Below are positions 1-10,149 of a stretch of DNA of 64,000 nt, in pieces. Each line of letters starts with the position of its first letter. Within the stretch, counting starts at the first letter, position 1. The notes under the pieces are model-generated. The model was given only the letters and a program-made list of their open reading frames with translations, did not search any database and was not told the origin of the DNA. This DNA is from Roseovarius arcticus (GTDB lineage: Bacteria; Pseudomonadota; Alphaproteobacteria; Rhodobacterales; Rhodobacteraceae): assembly GCF_006125015.1 (NCBI RefSeq), contig NZ_SZZN01000001.1, positions 1,116,001 through 1,180,000 on the forward strand, written 5' to 3'. The translations under genes and the position numbers were made by a program.

Positions 1-126
1 GACTGCGCGCCATGCGCCGTCATCGGGGCCTTTGCCGTCCAGCCGCCACGCCAGTGCGCGCGCGTCGCGGTGAAGCTGATCCCAGCTGACGTGAAAACCT
101 TTCTCGTGGGGCAGGGGTTCTTGCAT
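1..126 (-). CDS. gpt: xanthine/hypoxanthine-guanine phosphoribosyltransferase, N-terminal part
   Basis: The first 42 codons of a gene that runs off the left edge of the window. The ATG is at 126-124 and the frame is open to base 1. The opening residues ([20 protein letters not shown], then a DARALAWRL stretch) match the start of Gpt-type purine phosphoribosyltransferases of alphaproteobacteria, which salvage guanine and xanthine with PRPP. The catalytic PRPP loop would lie outside the window, so function rests on the N-terminal similarity alone. It lies downstream of fabI on the same strand, 133 bases away. Confidence 0.7.
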   Translation of the reverse strand, partial: MQEPLPHEKGFHVSWDQLHRDARALAWRLDGKGPDDGAWRAV

Positions 127-203
127 GTAAGCCTCGTCCGGTTTGGTTGCGATGTGGGAAACCCCAAGGCAGGCGCTGGTGCCCGGCGAACAAATCAGCG
201 CGA

Positions 204-238
204 CAACCAGTGAGTAGGGGAACTTGGACCACTGGTTG
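204..238. promoter_or_regulatory. 9-bp inverted repeat between fabI and gpt
   Basis: CAACCAGTG at 204-212 is repeated inverted as CACTGGTTG at 230-238, with a 17-base loop. It sits just past the fabI stop and 78 bases or more before the gpt start, both on the minus strand. It could be a weak fabI terminator or a gpt operator. There is no T-run to decide between them. Confidence 0.3.
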
Positions 239-259
239 CGACTACCGGGCCACGCGCGC

Positions 260-1066
260 CTAGGTCGCGTCGATGTCGGGCGCGTCGACTGCCTTCATGC
301 CGACCACGTGATAGCCAGCGTCGACATGCAGGTTCTCACCTGTCGTGCCGCTACCCAGATCGCTGAGCAAGAATAGCGCGGCCTTGCCGACATCGTTGAT
401 CGTGACATTGCGGCGCAGGGGCGAATTCAACTCGTTCCATTTCAGGATATAGCGGAAATCACCGATGCCGCTGGCGGCCAGCGTCTTGATCGGGCCGGCA
501 CTGATCGCGTTAACGCGGATGCCGTCTTTGCCCAGATCTTCGGCCAGGTATTTCACCGACGCCTCTAGCGCGGCCTTGGCGATACCCATGACGTTATAGT
601 GGGGCATCACCTGCTCGGCGCCGTAATACGTGAGGGTCAGCATTGAGCCGCCGTCCTTCATCAGCGTCTCGGCGCGCTTGGCAACGGCGGTAAAGCTGTA
701 GCAACTGACGTCCATCGTATCGAGGAAGTTCTGGCGGCTGGTGTCTATATAGCGCCCTCGCAACTCGTTCTTGTCGGAAAAGCCGATGGCGTGGACCAGA
801 AAATCAATCTTGCCCCAGACCTTTTCGATTTCAGCGAAGGCCGCGTCTATCGAGGCAGGGTTGGACACGTTGCAATCAATCATCACCTCGGAGCCGAGCG
901 ATTTCGCCAGCGGCTCGACCCGTTTTTTGAACGCGTCGCCCATATAGGTGAATGCAAGCTCGGCGCCCGCATCGGCGCAGGCTTGGGCAATGCCCCAAGC
1001 GATAGACTTGTCATTGGCGAGGCCCATGATTAGCCCGCGTTTACCCGCCATAAGAGTGTTTGACAT
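260..1066 (-). CDS. fabI: enoyl-[acyl-carrier-protein] reductase (NADH) FabI
   Basis: A 268-residue short-chain dehydrogenase-type protein, the usual FabI length. It catalyses the last reductive step of the type II fatty-acid elongation cycle, reducing trans-2-enoyl-ACP with NADH. The glycine-rich nucleotide site near residues 9-20 ([20 protein letters not shown]) has the FabI form rather than the classical TGxxxGxG. The FabI signature follows: a first Tyr in TLTYYGAE, then Tyr-x6-Lys in [13 protein letters not shown]. The [13 protein letters not shown] loop is also typical. The ATG at 1066-1064 is the natural start. It is divergent from pdxH with 164 bases between them. Confidence 0.96.
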   Translation of the reverse strand: MSNTLMAGKRGLIMGLANDKSIAWGIAQACADAGAELAFTYMGDAFKKRVEPLAKSLGSEVMIDCNVSNPASIDAAFAEIEKVWGKIDFLVHAIGFSDKNELRGRYIDTSRQNFLDTMDVSCYSFTAVAKRAETLMKDGGSMLTLTYYGAEQVMPHYNVMGIAKAALEASVKYLAEDLGKDGIRVNAISAGPIKTLAASGIGDFRYILKWNELNSPLRRNVTINDVGKAALFLLSDLGSGTTGENLHVDAGYHVVGMKAVDAPDIDAT

Positions 1067-1230
1067 GTACTAATCCCGACCCAATTAAATGTCTTTATTG
1101 ACCTTTAGGCGATTGGCCGAGGTGCATCAAGTGGCGGTGTGCGGCGTGTGGCGTCAGGCCAGCGCTGGTTTTGCCGCTATACTTGCGCCATATGATGCGA
1201 GGCAGGCCCATCCGGGCGGAAAGGGACATT

Positions 1231-1836
1231 ATGACCGACAGGACCGGAAAATTCGCAGGGGACGACCCCTTTCAAATCGCGCGCCGTTGGCTGGGCGAGG
1301 CTGAGGCGACAGAGCCGATCGATCCCAACGCCATCGCGCTGGCCACGGTCGATCCCGATGGGCTGCCCAATATGCGTATGGTCCTGCTCAAGGAAATCGC
1401 GGATGACGGGTTTGTCTTTTATACCAATTACGACAGCGCCAAGGGGCAGGAACTGGCGGCAAGCGGCAAGGCCGGGTTTGTGATGCATTGGAAATCGCTG
1501 CGCCGCCAAATTCGCGTGCGCGGCCCTGTCACGCGGCAGGATGGGCCCGAGGCAGACGCATATTATGCGTCCCGCTCGCTCAAAAGCAGGCTGGGCGCGT
1601 GGGCCTCGCGTCAATCGCAGCCTCTGGCCGGGCGCGGTGCGCTGATGGCCGAGGTGGCGCGTGTTTCGGCGCGCCACGGACTTAATCCGCCGCGCCCGCC
1701 GTTCTGGGGCGGGTTCAAGATTGCACCCGTCGAGATTGAGTTCTGGGCCGACGGCGACTACCGATTGCACGATCGATTTGTGTGGCGCCGCGCTGATAAT
1801 GCCGCACATTGGGACATAACACGGCTCAACCCCTGA
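1231..1836 (+). CDS. pdxH: pyridoxamine/pyridoxine 5'-phosphate oxidase
   Basis: A 201-residue FMN enzyme that oxidises pyridoxine or pyridoxamine phosphate to pyridoxal phosphate, the last step of vitamin B6 supply. PdxH features in order: [24 protein letters not shown] (FMN site), the basic stretch [33 protein letters not shown], and the C-terminal FWGGFKIAP...LHDRFVWRR. The reading frame is open further upstream to 1171, but the ATG at 1231, preceded by the purine-rich GGAAAGGGA, gives the normal length and is preferred. A PLP source fits the PLP-dependent aminotransferase encoded at 18.1 kb, though that is not a specific link. Confidence 0.95.
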   Translation: MTDRTGKFAGDDPFQIARRWLGEAEATEPIDPNAIALATVDPDGLPNMRMVLLKEIADDGFVFYTNYDSAKGQELAASGKAGFVMHWKSLRRQIRVRGPVTRQDGPEADAYYASRSLKSRLGAWASRQSQPLAGRGALMAEVARVSARHGLNPPRPPFWGGFKIAPVEIEFWADGDYRLHDRFVWRRADNAAHWDITRLNP

Positions 1837-1998
1837 TTGCATGACGTAACGGAATGTGCTACTAATCTGTCAGCCGACCGCCTGCCTAACGTCGGCATTT
1901 TACTGCCAGAATCCGCGCATATGCGCTGATTTTCGCTTGATATAGCGCGTATGGTGCGATCGGACGACCAGTTTCCCATAGACTGAGCGACGGCGTTT

Positions 1999-2012
1999 CC
2001 CTATATATAGGG
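1999..2012. promoter_or_regulatory. perfect 14-base palindrome upstream of the cold-shock gene
   Basis: CCCTATATATAGGG lies 27 bases before the cold-shock protein start, where a promoter -10 element or a regulator site would be expected. The AT-rich core could serve as the -10 region, or the symmetry could mark an operator. The sequence does not decide between them. Confidence 0.35.
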
Positions 2013-2038
2013 CGTATTAAAAGGCAGGTTTACACGTC

Positions 2039-2599
2039 ATGGTTGAAATCGCGCGCATTGATTCTTCTAGCTCTACGGCGGTGGATCGCCAGCGGACTAG
2101 GCGGGTGCGTGGGCATGTAAAATGGTTTGATCCCGTCAAAGGCTTCGGCTTTGTTTTGGCAGAAGATGGCGGCGGCGATATTTTATTGCATGCCAATGTC
2201 TTGCGCAATTTTGGCCAGAGTTCTGTTGCCGACGATGCGGTCGTCGATCTGGACGTGCAAAGCACCGATAGGGGCGTTCAAGCCACGGCGGTCCATGATA
2301 TCCAGCCGCCGGACGGTGCTCAATTCCAGGGATTAGCCGATTTCGACGATATCGACCCAAGCGTGCTTCTGGCTGCGCCATTGGTGCCCGCGCGAATCAA
2401 GTGGTTTGATAAGGCCAAGGGATTCGGTTTTGCCAACACGTTCGGCGAGAATGGCGATGTTTTCCTACATCTCGAAGTGATCCGCCGCTCCGGTCTGGCA
2501 GATTTGCAACCGGGCGAGGCGCTGGCTATACGTGTCATCGACGGCAAGCGTGGCCGTATGGCGGCAGAGGTTAGCGGATGGGAAAGCGCAACGAAATAA
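2039..2599 (+). CDS. double cold-shock-domain protein
   Basis: A 186-residue protein with two cold-shock domains that bind single-stranded RNA or DNA. The first begins near residue 22 (GHVKWFDPVKGFGFV..., then DILLHANVLRNFG). The second begins near residue 118 (ARIKWFDKAKGFGFAN..., then GDVFLHLEVIRRSG). Both keep the KWFD...GFGF RNP1-type motif and the RNP2-type F/LLH motif. Tandem-domain Csp proteins of this length are common in Rhodobacterales, whereas most CspA proteins have about 70 residues. The gene overlaps the following DUF192 gene by 22 bases, so the two are probably co-transcribed. Confidence 0.9.
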   Translation: MVEIARIDSSSSTAVDRQRTRRVRGHVKWFDPVKGFGFVLAEDGGGDILLHANVLRNFGQSSVADDAVVDLDVQSTDRGVQATAVHDIQPPDGAQFQGLADFDDIDPSVLLAAPLVPARIKWFDKAKGFGFANTFGENGDVFLHLEVIRRSGLADLQPGEALAIRVIDGKRGRMAAEVSGWESATK

Positions 2600-3066
2600 A
2601 ACGGTTATGTGCCACTTTGGCGCTAATCGCGGGCATTGTGGGGCAGGGTCATGCCGGTACAGAGTGCAACCCAGATCAAGTGCAGCTACGCGGCGATTGG
2701 GGCCAAGCCCGATTCACCATAGAATTGGCGGACGACGCGGCCGAGCGGGCAGAGGGCCTGATGAATCGCGCGTCGATGCCGCAATCTGCAGGAATGCTCT
2801 TTGTTTACCCCGAGGCGCGCGATGTGGGCTTCTGGATGAAAAATACGCTCATCCCCCTTGATATGATTTTTCTCGATACGGCCGGCACCGTCTCGCGCGT
2901 GCATTCAAATGCGATTCCCGGTGATCTGACGCCGATAATGGGCGGCGGTGATATCAAAGCCGTGCTTGAGATCAATGGCGGCCTCGCGGAGCGCCTCGGA
3001 ATCGCGCCAGGCACACAGCTGCGTCACCCGGCGTTTGAGGCGGCCAGCGCTGCGTGGAAATGCTGA
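2578..3066 (+). CDS. DUF192 family exported protein
   Basis: A 162-residue protein with an N-terminal signal peptide (hydrophobic [12 protein letters not shown], likely cleavage after GHA near residue 27). It then has the full DUF192 core: [19 protein letters not shown], the GMLFVYP segment, [18 protein letters not shown], and a C-terminal VLEINGG...LGIAPGTQL. The family is periplasmic or secreted and its biochemical role is unknown. The start overlaps the end of the cold-shock gene by 22 bases, the usual arrangement of these two genes in related bacteria as far as I know. Confidence 0.88.
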   Translation: MGKRNEIKRLCATLALIAGIVGQGHAGTECNPDQVQLRGDWGQARFTIELADDAAERAEGLMNRASMPQSAGMLFVYPEARDVGFWMKNTLIPLDMIFLDTAGTVSRVHSNAIPGDLTPIMGGGDIKAVLEINGGLAERLGIAPGTQLRHPAFEAASAAWKC

Positions 3067-3154
3067 TCGACACATAGATGTGCGGATTGATGCAATAACC
3101 TGCCATTTGGGCTTTTCTTTGGATAAGTTTCTGCGTATTGGGTGCCGCATGGTT

Positions 3155-3231
<77 letters not shown>

Positions 3232-3834
3232 TAAATTTCCCCTCGTTTAGATCTGGCCGATATGGCCCTAATCCGCGCAACCTAGGGCGTGATCACGCTT
3301 GCGTGTGGCATCCGTGCACATGTGGCTGGCGCAGCTAAAAATAAATTTCTGTTCGTTCACGCACAGCGCTGCCGGCACACAGCCTTGGGATAAAGTTGAA
3401 CCCATTCATGAGCCGCACGCCCTAAACCCGCTGAAAACCAGTGTATTTAAAATTATCTGCTAGGGCAGGGTCGGGCGCCGCCCGCTGTGGATATGTTGTG
3501 CGTGAATCGGCTGGCGCGAAGCGGGTCTGTCGATGCCGAAAAGGTCAACGACAAACAGGCTGGAATTCGGTAAATTTTGGATTGACGACGTAGGCCTCAA
3601 TGCGTCAGGTTGTGCAGACCGGCGGCTATGCACACAAGATGTAGTGTGCCGCCACTGGAAAAGGAACATTCACAGCAAAGACCGGATTTCCGGCAGTCAA
3701 AGGCGCGCAAGCCAATTTCGCGCCCGATGGCAAGCTGCGTCTTGTTTCCATCTAAGTGGCACGGGGCGCGGAACGGCGCGCCACGGCAAGTATGAGAACA
3801 CAAACGGCACCCTACGGGGGCGAGAGGCAGTGAC
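3232..3834. other. 603-base nrdJ upstream region
   Basis: No convincing gene lies here on either strand; the open frames are short and have no recognisable sequence. The region contains one strong NrdR-box-like palindrome (3632-3647). A weaker site at 3485-3500 has only its right half resembling an NrdR box. I looked for a cobalamin riboswitch because the downstream enzyme needs B12, and could not assemble one. Confidence 0.6.
3632..3647. promoter_or_regulatory. NrdR-box-like operator upstream of nrdJ
   Basis: ACACAAGATGTAGTGT is a near-perfect 16-base dyad that fits the known NrdR-box pattern (ACAC, AT-rich core with central AT, then a GTGT end). Outer bases extend the dyad to GCACAC...GTGTGC. 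It lies 188 bases before the nrdJ start. NrdR is the general repressor of ribonucleotide reductase genes. NrdR boxes usually occur in pairs one or more helical turns apart, and I see no clear partner within 45 bases. Confidence 0.55.
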
Positions 3835-6800
3835 ATGAAAATCGACCGCAAATTCACCAAGGCAGGCCAAGACGCATATGCGGAGTTGGAGTTCGTCACG
3901 ACCTCGTCCGAAATACGCAACCCTAACGGGACGTCGGTGTTTAAGCTGGACAATGTCGAGGTGCCCGCCGGGTGGAGCCAGGTCGCAAGCGACGTCATCG
4001 CGCAGAAGTATTTTCGCAAGGCAGGCGTTCCCGCCCGCTTGAAAAAGGTTAAGGAAAAGGGCGTGCCCGAGTTCCTGTGGCGCTCGGTCCCTGATGGCAA
4101 AGACGTCGAAACAGGTGGCGAGACGTCGGCGCGGCAAGTATTCGACCGACTAGCCGGCGCGTGGGCCTACTGGGGCTGGAAGGGCGGCTACTTTACCACC
4201 GAATCGGATGCGCAGGCCTATTTTGACGAAATGCGCATCATGTTGGCCCGCCAGATGGGCGCACCCAACAGCCCGCAATGGTTTAACACTGGCCTGCACT
4301 GGGCCTACGGCATCGATGGCCCCGGCCAAGGCCACTATTATGTCGACTACAAAACTGGCGCCCTGACAAAATCGACCAGCGCGTATGAGCACCCGCAGCC
4401 CCACGCTTGCTTTATCCAGTCGGTATCCGATGATCTGGTAGGCGACGGCGGCATCATGGACCTGTGGGTCCGCGAGGCGCGTCTGTTCAAGTATGGCTCC
4501 GGCACTGGCACGAACTTCTCTTCCTTGCGCGCAGCGAACGAGCCGCTGTCAGGCGGCGGCAAGTCATCTGGCCTGATGGGCTTTTTGAAAATTGGTGACC
4601 GCGCGGCCGGCGCAATCAAGTCGGGCGGCACAACGCGCCGCGCGGCGAAAATGGTGATCATTGATGCCGACCACCCCGACATTGAGGAATTCATCAACTG
4701 GAAGGTGAAGGAAGAGCAAAAGGTCGCCAGCATCGTTGCGGGCTCTAAGATGCACGAAGAGAAGCTGAACGAAATTTTCGCGGCTATCGGTGCATGGGAC
4801 GGTAGCATCGAAGATTCGGTTGACCCCAAGAAGAACCCGGGCCTCAAGACCGCCATTCGCGGCGCCAAGAAATGCTCGATCCCCGAAACCTACGTCAAGC
4901 GCGTGCTGGACTATGCCAAGCAGGGCTACGAGAGCATCGAATTCCCGACCTACGACACCGATTGGGATAGCGAGGCATACGCCTCGGTTTCGGGCCAGAA
5001 CTCCAACAACTCGATCCGCGTCACGGACGCCTTCCTAAAGGCGGTCAAGGACGACGCCGATTGGGCGTTGATCAACCGCACAGATGGCAGCACGGCGCGC
5101 ACCATCAAAGCGCGTGACCTGTGGGAAGATGTCGGCCACGCCGCATGGGCCTGCGCCGATCCGGGCATCCAGTACCACGATACCGTCAACGCGTGGCACA
5201 CATGCCCCGAGGATGGCGAAATTCGCGGCTCGAACCCTTGCTCGGAATACATGTTCCTTGACGACACCGCCTGCAACCTCGCGTCGATGAACCTGCTGAA
5301 GTTCTATGACGATGGCCGCTTTGACGCTGAGGCGTATATGCACGCCTCGCGCCTTTGGACTGTGACACTCGAAGTCAGCGTGATGATGGCGCAGTTCCCC
5401 TCCAAGGAGATCGCGCAGCGCAGCTATGACTTCCGCACGTTGGGCCTTGGGTTTGCCAATATTGGCGGTCTTCTGATGAACATGGGCCTTGGCTATGACA
5501 GCGACGAGGGCCGCGCCCTGGGCGGTGCGCTAAGTGCGATCATGACTGGCGTGGCCTATGCCACCTCCGCCGAAATGGCGGGCGAGTTGGGCCCATTTGC
5601 AGGCTACGAGCGTAACGCCAAGCACATGCTGCGCGTCATGCGTAACCACCGCAATGCCGCCCACGGCAACAAAGATGGCTACGAGGGTCTGGCAGTCAAG
5701 CCTGTCCCGCTCGACATTGTCAGCTGCCCCGACAGCCGCCTGATTGAGCTGGCCATGTCCACCTGGGACGAGGCGCTGGATCTGGGCGAAAAGCACGGCT
5801 ATCGCAACGCTCAATCGACCGTTGTCGCGCCCACGGGCACGATTGGTCTGGTCATGGATTGCGACACGACCGGCATCGAGCCAGACTTTGCGCTGGTCAA
5901 ATTCAAGAAGCTGGCCGGCGGCGGCTACTTCAAGATCATCAACCAGTCGGTGCCTGCCGCCCTCGAAATGATGGGCTATGGCAGCGCGCAGATCGAAGAG
6001 ATCATCGGCTATGCCGTCGGTCACGGCACCATCGGTAATGCGCCCGGCATCAACCACACCTCGCTGATCGGCCACGGCTTTGGCGAAACCGAGTTGGCGA
6101 AGGTGGACGCCGCTCTCGGCTCGGCCTTCGATATCCGGTTCGTGTTCAATCAGTGGACGCTGGGATCTGAGTTCTGCATGAATGTGCTGGGCATCCCCGA
6201 GGCCAAGCTGAACGATCCGGCCTTCGATCTGCTGGCGCATCTGGGCTATTCCCGCGATGATATCAACGCGGCGAATGACCATGTTTGCGGCACGATGACG
6301 CTGGAGGGCGCGCCGCACCTGAAACCCGCCCATTACAGCGTTTTCGATTGCGCAAATCCCTGCGGTAAAACTGGCAAGCGCTACCTTAGCGTGAACAGCC
6401 ACATCACCATGATGGCCGCCTCGCAGTCCTTCATCTCGGGCGCCATTTCCAAGACCATCAACATGGCCAACGACGCCACCATAGAGGACTGCCAAAAGGC
6501 ATACGAGCTAAGCTGGAGCTTGGGCGTCAAGGCCAATGCACTGTATCGCGACGGATCGAAGCTGAGCCAGCCACTGGCGTCGGCGCTGGTCGAGGACGAT
6601 GACGAGGCCGCCGAAATAATGGAAAGCGGCAGCAACCACGAAAAGGCGGTCACGCTCGCCGAGAAGATCGTGGAGAAGGTGATCATCAAAGAGATCAACA
6701 AGTCCCACCGCGACAAGCTGCCCGAGCGCCGCAAAGGCTATACCCAGAAGGCTATCGTCGGCGGCCACAAAGTATACCTGCGCACGGGCGAATATGAGGA

Positions 6801-7500
6801 CGGCCAACTGGGCGAGATCTTCATCGACATGCACAAGGAAGGCGCCGGCTTCCGTGCGATGATGAACAACTTTGCCATCGCGGTCAGCGTGGGCCTGCAA
6901 TATGGCGTGCCGCTGGAGGAGTTTGTTGATGCCTTCACGTTCACCAAGTTCGAGCCGGCCGGCATGGTGCAGGGCAATGACAGCATCAAGAATGCGACAT
7001 CGATCCTCGACTACATCTTCCGCGAGTTGGCAGTCAGCTATCTGGATCGCACCGATCTGGCGCATGTGAAGCCTGAGGGCCACAGCTTTGACGATCTGGG
7101 CCGGGGCGAAGAAGAGGGCGTCAGTAACATCAGCGAGATGAGCGCTGCGTCGGCTACCAAATCGCTGGAGGTGCTCAAGCAGATCAGCTCCACCGGGTAT
7201 CTGCGCAAGCGCATGCCACAGGAACTGTACGTGCTGAACGGTGGACAGGCATTTGGCCGGAGCGTCGCAGATCCAGCCGCCGCCCTGCAAGCGCTGGTGC
7301 CTGAAACGGCGGGTGCGACCACTGTGATCTCAGCATCTGCCTCGATCACTTCCGGCGCGGTGTCGATGGACGCCCGCACCAAGGCCAAGATGCAAGGCTA
7401 CGAAGGCGAGGCCTGCGGCGATTGCGGAAACTACACACTGGTCCGCAATGGCACCTGCATGAAGTGCAACACCTGCGGCGGAACGTCTGGCTGCAGCTAA
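3835..7500 (+). CDS. nrdJ: adenosylcobalamin-dependent (class II) ribonucleoside-diphosphate reductase NrdJ
   Basis: A 1221-residue enzyme that reduces ribonucleotides to deoxyribonucleotides using a B12-derived thiyl radical, so it works with or without oxygen. Visible landmarks: the [10 protein letters not shown] substrate-site cysteine near residue 190, the active-site NPCSE loop (about residue 466), the [22 protein letters not shown] segment, [12 protein letters not shown], and the C-terminal zinc-finger-like tail CGDCGNY...CMKCNTCGG that is typical of alphaproteobacterial NrdJ and recycles the active-site disulphide. The length is normal for this subclass. The ATG at 3835 follows GAGAGGCAGTGAC. 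The gene stands alone, with an NrdR-like box upstream and a strong hairpin downstream. Confidence 0.97.
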   Translation: MKIDRKFTKAGQDAYAELEFVTTSSEIRNPNGTSVFKLDNVEVPAGWSQVASDVIAQKYFRKAGVPARLKKVKEKGVPEFLWRSVPDGKDVETGGETSARQVFDRLAGAWAYWGWKGGYFTTESDAQAYFDEMRIMLARQMGAPNSPQWFNTGLHWAYGIDGPGQGHYYVDYKTGALTKSTSAYEHPQPHACFIQSVSDDLVGDGGIMDLWVREARLFKYGSGTGTNFSSLRAANEPLSGGGKSSGLMGFLKIGDRAAGAIKSGGTTRRAAKMVIIDADHPDIEEFINWKVKEEQKVASIVAGSKMHEEKLNEIFAAIGAWDGSIEDSVDPKKNPGLKTAIRGAKKCSIPETYVKRVLDYAKQGYESIEFPTYDTDWDSEAYASVSGQNSNNSIRVTDAFLKAVKDDADWALINRTDGSTARTIKARDLWEDVGHAAWACADPGIQYHDTVNAWHTCPEDGEIRGSNPCSEYMFLDDTACNLASMNLLKFYDDGRFDAEAYMHASRLWTVTLEVSVMMAQFPSKEIAQRSYDFRTLGLGFANIGGLLMNMGLGYDSDEGRALGGALSAIMTGVAYATSAEMAGELGPFAGYERNAKHMLRVMRNHRNAAHGNKDGYEGLAVKPVPLDIVSCPDSRLIELAMSTWDEALDLGEKHGYRNAQSTVVAPTGTIGLVMDCDTTGIEPDFALVKFKKLAGGGYFKIINQSVPAALEMMGYGSAQIEEIIGYAVGHGTIGNAPGINHTSLIGHGFGETELAKVDAALGSAFDIRFVFNQWTLGSEFCMNVLGIPEAKLNDPAFDLLAHLGYSRDDINAANDHVCGTMTLEGAPHLKPAHYSVFDCANPCGKTGKRYLSVNSHITMMAASQSFISGAISKTINMANDATIEDCQKAYELSWSLGVKANALYRDGSKLSQPLASALVEDDDEAAEIMESGSNHEKAVTLAEKIVEKVIIKEINKSHRDKLPERRKGYTQKAIVGGHKVYLRTGEYEDGQLGEIFIDMHKEGAGFRAMMNNFAIAVSVGLQYGVPLEEFVDAFTFTKFEPAGMVQGNDSIKNATSILDYIFRELAVSYLDRTDLAHVKPEGHSFDDLGRGEEEGVSNISEMSAASATKSLEVLKQISSTGYLRKRMPQELYVLNGGQAFGRSVADPAAALQALVPETAGATTVISASASITSGAVSMDARTKAKMQGYEGEACGDCGNYTLVRNGTCMKCNTCGGTSGCS

Positions 7501-7591
7501 GCGTCAGACACCTCATGTGTCGGCAGAGGCAAAGTAGCTCCTAAATGGGGCAAAACTCGTCCCGACGACAAGGTTTGCATTAAGGAAGCGA

Positions 7592-7618
7592 CGGCTAGGG
7601 CGGTCTCCGCCCTAGCCG
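7592..7618 (+). terminator. hairpin downstream of nrdJ
   Basis: CGGCTAGGGCGG and its exact complement CCGCCCTAGCCG flank a 3-base TCT loop, giving a 12-bp GC-rich stem 91 bases after the nrdJ stop. No T-run follows, so it may be an RNA-stabilising or non-canonical terminator stem. Confidence 0.6.
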
Positions 7619-7726
7619 GTCGGAAATCGCCAGATCATTCGGTCTGGCTGCCATAGTCATCTTTCAGATCACGCCAAACCGAATGGGGATGATTACCGAG
7701 TTTTTCAATGGATTTGTTCGACTGCG

Positions 7727-8004
7727 CCTGAGCCGGACATGGGCGGTGTGTCTTCGGGCTCCTTGATAATCCAGCCCATTTGTGCCTCTGGATGGACGGG
7801 CGGCAGCAACAGGTTCACGTGGCGACACACCCCGCCGCGGGGCTCGTTCAGCATGGAATTGAGCAAGGTTTGATCCTGGGCAATCCACATTCGCTGCTTC
7901 TATAGGGTCTTGCCCGGTGGCGGGGCCACGCCGCCGACGATGATATCGCCGACCTCGCCTTCGGCATGGCAGGACACGACATGTATGGTCTTGCTGCTGC
8001 GCAC
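7727..8004 (-). pseudogene. decayed proline-racemase-family gene (hydroxyproline epimerase / trans-3-hydroxyproline dehydratase type), N-terminal remnant
   Basis: A reading frame starting with GTG at 8004-8002 gives [20 protein letters not shown] and then [14 protein letters not shown]. It meets an in-frame TAG at 7902-7900, and continues in the same frame with [38 protein letters not shown] and [11 protein letters not shown]. That is the N-terminal third of a proline-racemase-family enzyme. The TAG stands where relatives I know carry Trp (L-W-E-Q), which one base change TGG to TAG would explain. After MSGS (about base 7730) the similarity ends and the remaining two thirds, including the second half-site, are missing. 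The GTG follows the stop of the upstream demethylase-like gene by one base, so this was once the next gene of that operon. Confidence 0.75.
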
Positions 8005-8005
8005 G

Positions 8006-10051
8006 TCAGATATCCTTTACCAGACGTAGCGCGTCATAGATTGCCGCATGTGTGTTGCGTGCCGATACGGCGTCGCCGATGCGGAATAACAGAAAATTGC
8101 CGTTCTCGTTGCGCCTGACAGTTTGCGGACTGCCTGCAATCAATGCGTCATAATCGACCTCACCCGAGTTGGATGCGTGAGGCTTGAGGTCAAAATAGAG
8201 ATCATCCAGCGGCATGGTGCCATAGTTCACAACGACCTGATCAACCTCGACGTCATAGGTATGATCGCTGTAGTCAGTGCCAATCGTGGCGGTCAGTGTG
8301 TTGCCGCTGCGCGTGACGCCCATGAGACGGCGCGTGACGGTAAAGGTCACGTCCTTATCCTGCAGCGAGCGCATGTAGGGCACGAGGTTCATCGCCATCA
8401 CATCAGGGGAGAAGGTGCGATCCGGTGTCATGATCTCGACCGAGGCACCGGCATTTGCGGCAATCTCTGCGGCTTGCAGGGCAGGGTGATCGCCGCTTTC
8501 GTCGTAAATCAGCACTTTGCCCGCAGGCTTTACGTCGCCCGAGATGATGTCCCAAGACGTCACGACATGTGCTTGCTCTCCGTTCTGTTCAAACAGTTCG
8601 AGATTTGGCAGTCCGCCTGTCGCAACAATGACCGCATCGGGGTTCAGGGCTGTCACATCCTCTGCCTCGGCCCATGTATTGAAATGGAACGTCACGTCTC
8701 GCGCGGCACATTGTGCCATGCGCCAGTCGATGATCCCGATCATCTCGCGGCGGCGGGGCGATTGTGACGTCAGCAAGACCTGCCCGCCGGGCAGTGCAGC
8801 GGCCTCAAACACCGTCACGTCATGGCCGCGCTCTGCGGCAACACGTGCAGCCTCTAGCCCTGCTGGACCGGCGCCTATGATCACGACCTTCTTCTTGGTT
8901 GCGGCCATCGCAATATCATGCGGCATCGTCAATTCGCGCCCGGTGGCGGCGTTGTGGATACACAGCGCGTCACCCGCCTGATAGATGCGATCAAGGCAGT
9001 AAGTCGCGCCGACGCAGGGGCGAATGTCATCTTCGCGCCCTTCGATGATTTTGCGCACGATATGCGGGTCCGCCATGTGGGCGCGGGTCATCCCGACCAT
9101 ATCCAGAAGGCCCGCCTGCACGGCATGGCGCGCGGTCGCCACATCAGGGATGCGGGCCGCGTGGAATGTTGGCATACCCGTCGCTTTGCGCACTTCACCC
9201 GCGAAATCAAGATGTGGCGCGGATTTCATACCCTGAATGGGGATCACGTCGGTCATGGCCGGGTCGGTGTGAATGCGTCCTTTGATGACGTTGAGAAAAT
9301 CGATCTGCCCCGTTGCGGCAATGCGCTTGGAAATCTCCAACCCTTCGTCGTGCGTAATGCCGCCCTTTTGCGCCTCATCCGCCGTATACCGCAGCCCAAC
9401 AATGAACTCCGCGCCAACACGCTTGCGGATCGCTTCGACGACATCGAGCGGGAACCGCATACGGTTCTCAAGTGTATCGGCACCATATGGGCCAGTCAGA
9501 TCATTGGTCAGCGGCGACCAGAACTGGTCGAGCAAATGGCCGTAAACCTGCAATTCGATCCCGTCCATGCCGCCCGATTGCATCCGCTCAGCAGCATCCG
9601 CGAAGTCGCTGATGATCCGCTCGATATCCCAATCTTCGATGAGTTTAGGAAAAGAGTGGTGCGCGGGTTCACGGTGTTTGGAGGACGACACTGAGGGCAA
9701 CCAGTCGCCTTTGTTCCAGTTGGTGCGACGCCCCAGATGGGTTAGCTGGATCATGACGGCGCAACCATGTTCATGTATTGCGTCCGTCAGGTTCTGGATC
9801 CACGGCACCACTTCGTCCTTGTAGGCCAGGATATTGTTGAACACTGGCGGGCTGTCGCGACTAACAGCAGCTGACCCCGCCGTCATCGCAAGGGCAACGC
9901 CCGCCTTGGCGCGTTCCGCGTGATAGGCGGCGTAGCGCTCCTTGGGCATGCCGTCTTGCGGATAAGCGGGCTCATGGCTGGTCGTCATGATCCGATTGCG
10001 CAAAGTCAGGTGTTTGAGTTGAAAGGGCTGAAGCAATGGGTCGGTGGACAT
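8006..10051 (-). CDS. Old-Yellow-family NADH:flavin oxidoreductase, N-methylproline demethylase-like
   Basis: A 681-residue two-part flavoenzyme of the 2,4-dienoyl-CoA reductase / trimethylamine dehydrogenase type. Residues 1-370 form an FMN-binding TIM barrel ([13 protein letters not shown] at the start, [28 protein letters not shown]). An Fe-S segment follows, then a C-terminal FAD/NAD domain with [14 protein letters not shown] and a second Rossmann segment. In the Fe-S segment, [11 protein letters not shown]...ALCIHN has Ala where most relatives have the second cluster cysteine. This resembles my recollection of enzymes that demethylate N-methylproline in proline-betaine and hydroxyproline-betaine breakdown. 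The ATG at 10051 follows AAAAAAGGGA; longer open sequence upstream runs into the divergent tetR and was not used. The substrate is inferred. Confidence 0.75.
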   Translation of the reverse strand: MSTDPLLQPFQLKHLTLRNRIMTTSHEPAYPQDGMPKERYAAYHAERAKAGVALAMTAGSAAVSRDSPPVFNNILAYKDEVVPWIQNLTDAIHEHGCAVMIQLTHLGRRTNWNKGDWLPSVSSSKHREPAHHSFPKLIEDWDIERIISDFADAAERMQSGGMDGIELQVYGHLLDQFWSPLTNDLTGPYGADTLENRMRFPLDVVEAIRKRVGAEFIVGLRYTADEAQKGGITHDEGLEISKRIAATGQIDFLNVIKGRIHTDPAMTDVIPIQGMKSAPHLDFAGEVRKATGMPTFHAARIPDVATARHAVQAGLLDMVGMTRAHMADPHIVRKIIEGREDDIRPCVGATYCLDRIYQAGDALCIHNAATGRELTMPHDIAMAATKKKVVIIGAGPAGLEAARVAAERGHDVTVFEAAALPGGQVLLTSQSPRRREMIGIIDWRMAQCAARDVTFHFNTWAEAEDVTALNPDAVIVATGGLPNLELFEQNGEQAHVVTSWDIISGDVKPAGKVLIYDESGDHPALQAAEIAANAGASVEIMTPDRTFSPDVMAMNLVPYMRSLQDKDVTFTVTRRLMGVTRSGNTLTATIGTDYSDHTYDVEVDQVVVNYGTMPLDDLYFDLKPHASNSGEVDYDALIAGSPQTVRRNENGNFLLFRIGDAVSARNTHAAIYDALRLVKDI

Positions 10052-10078
10052 ATGGGAATCCCTTTTTTCGGTCGAATT

Positions 10079-10102
10079 CATCCTGACATAGGCATCAGGA
10101 TG
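10079..10102. promoter_or_regulatory. inverted repeat in the demethylase/tetR divergent region
   Basis: CATCCTGA at 10079-10086 is matched by TCAGGATG at 10095-10102 with an 8-base spacer. It lies in the 98-base gap between the two divergent genes, close to the demethylase-like gene, and is a candidate operator for the neighbouring TetR protein. Confidence 0.4.
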
Positions 10103-10115
10103 ACAATTTCCCCAA

Positions 10116-10131
10116 TTGACACACCTGTCAA
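10116..10131. promoter_or_regulatory. 16-base palindrome and candidate tetR promoter
   Basis: TTGACACACCTGTCAA is a dyad with 6-bp arms. Its left arm is also a consensus -35 hexamer on the plus strand. A TAGAAA at 10138-10143 stands 16 bases further on as a possible -10. Transcription would then begin at or very near the tetR ATG (10150), making the tetR message leaderless and self-repressed by an operator over its own -35. This is inferred from sequence only. Confidence 0.45.
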
Positions 10132-10149
10132 GTTCTTTAGAAAAGTGGT

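Noticed and set aside
1177-1842. 221-codon open frame opposite pdxH
   Set aside because: Shadow frame; pdxH on the other strand is fully recognisable.
1999-2012. NrdR box before the cold-shock gene
   Set aside because: The core resembles NrdR sites, but the outer ACAC/GTGT bases are CCC/GGG and the gene is not a reductase.
3485-3500. Second NrdR box
   Set aside because: Only the right half fits; the left half is TGTG instead of ACAC and the site is 147 bases from the good box.
3232-3834. Cobalamin riboswitch before nrdJ
   Set aside because: A GCCACTG and a GACCGGC-like string occur, but in the wrong order and without the B12-box core and paired stems, so no riboswitch can be built.
5530-6495. 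321-codon open frame on the minus strand inside nrdJ
   Set aside because: It is a shadow of the GC-rich nrdJ gene; its translation has no family features, while the plus-strand protein is certain.
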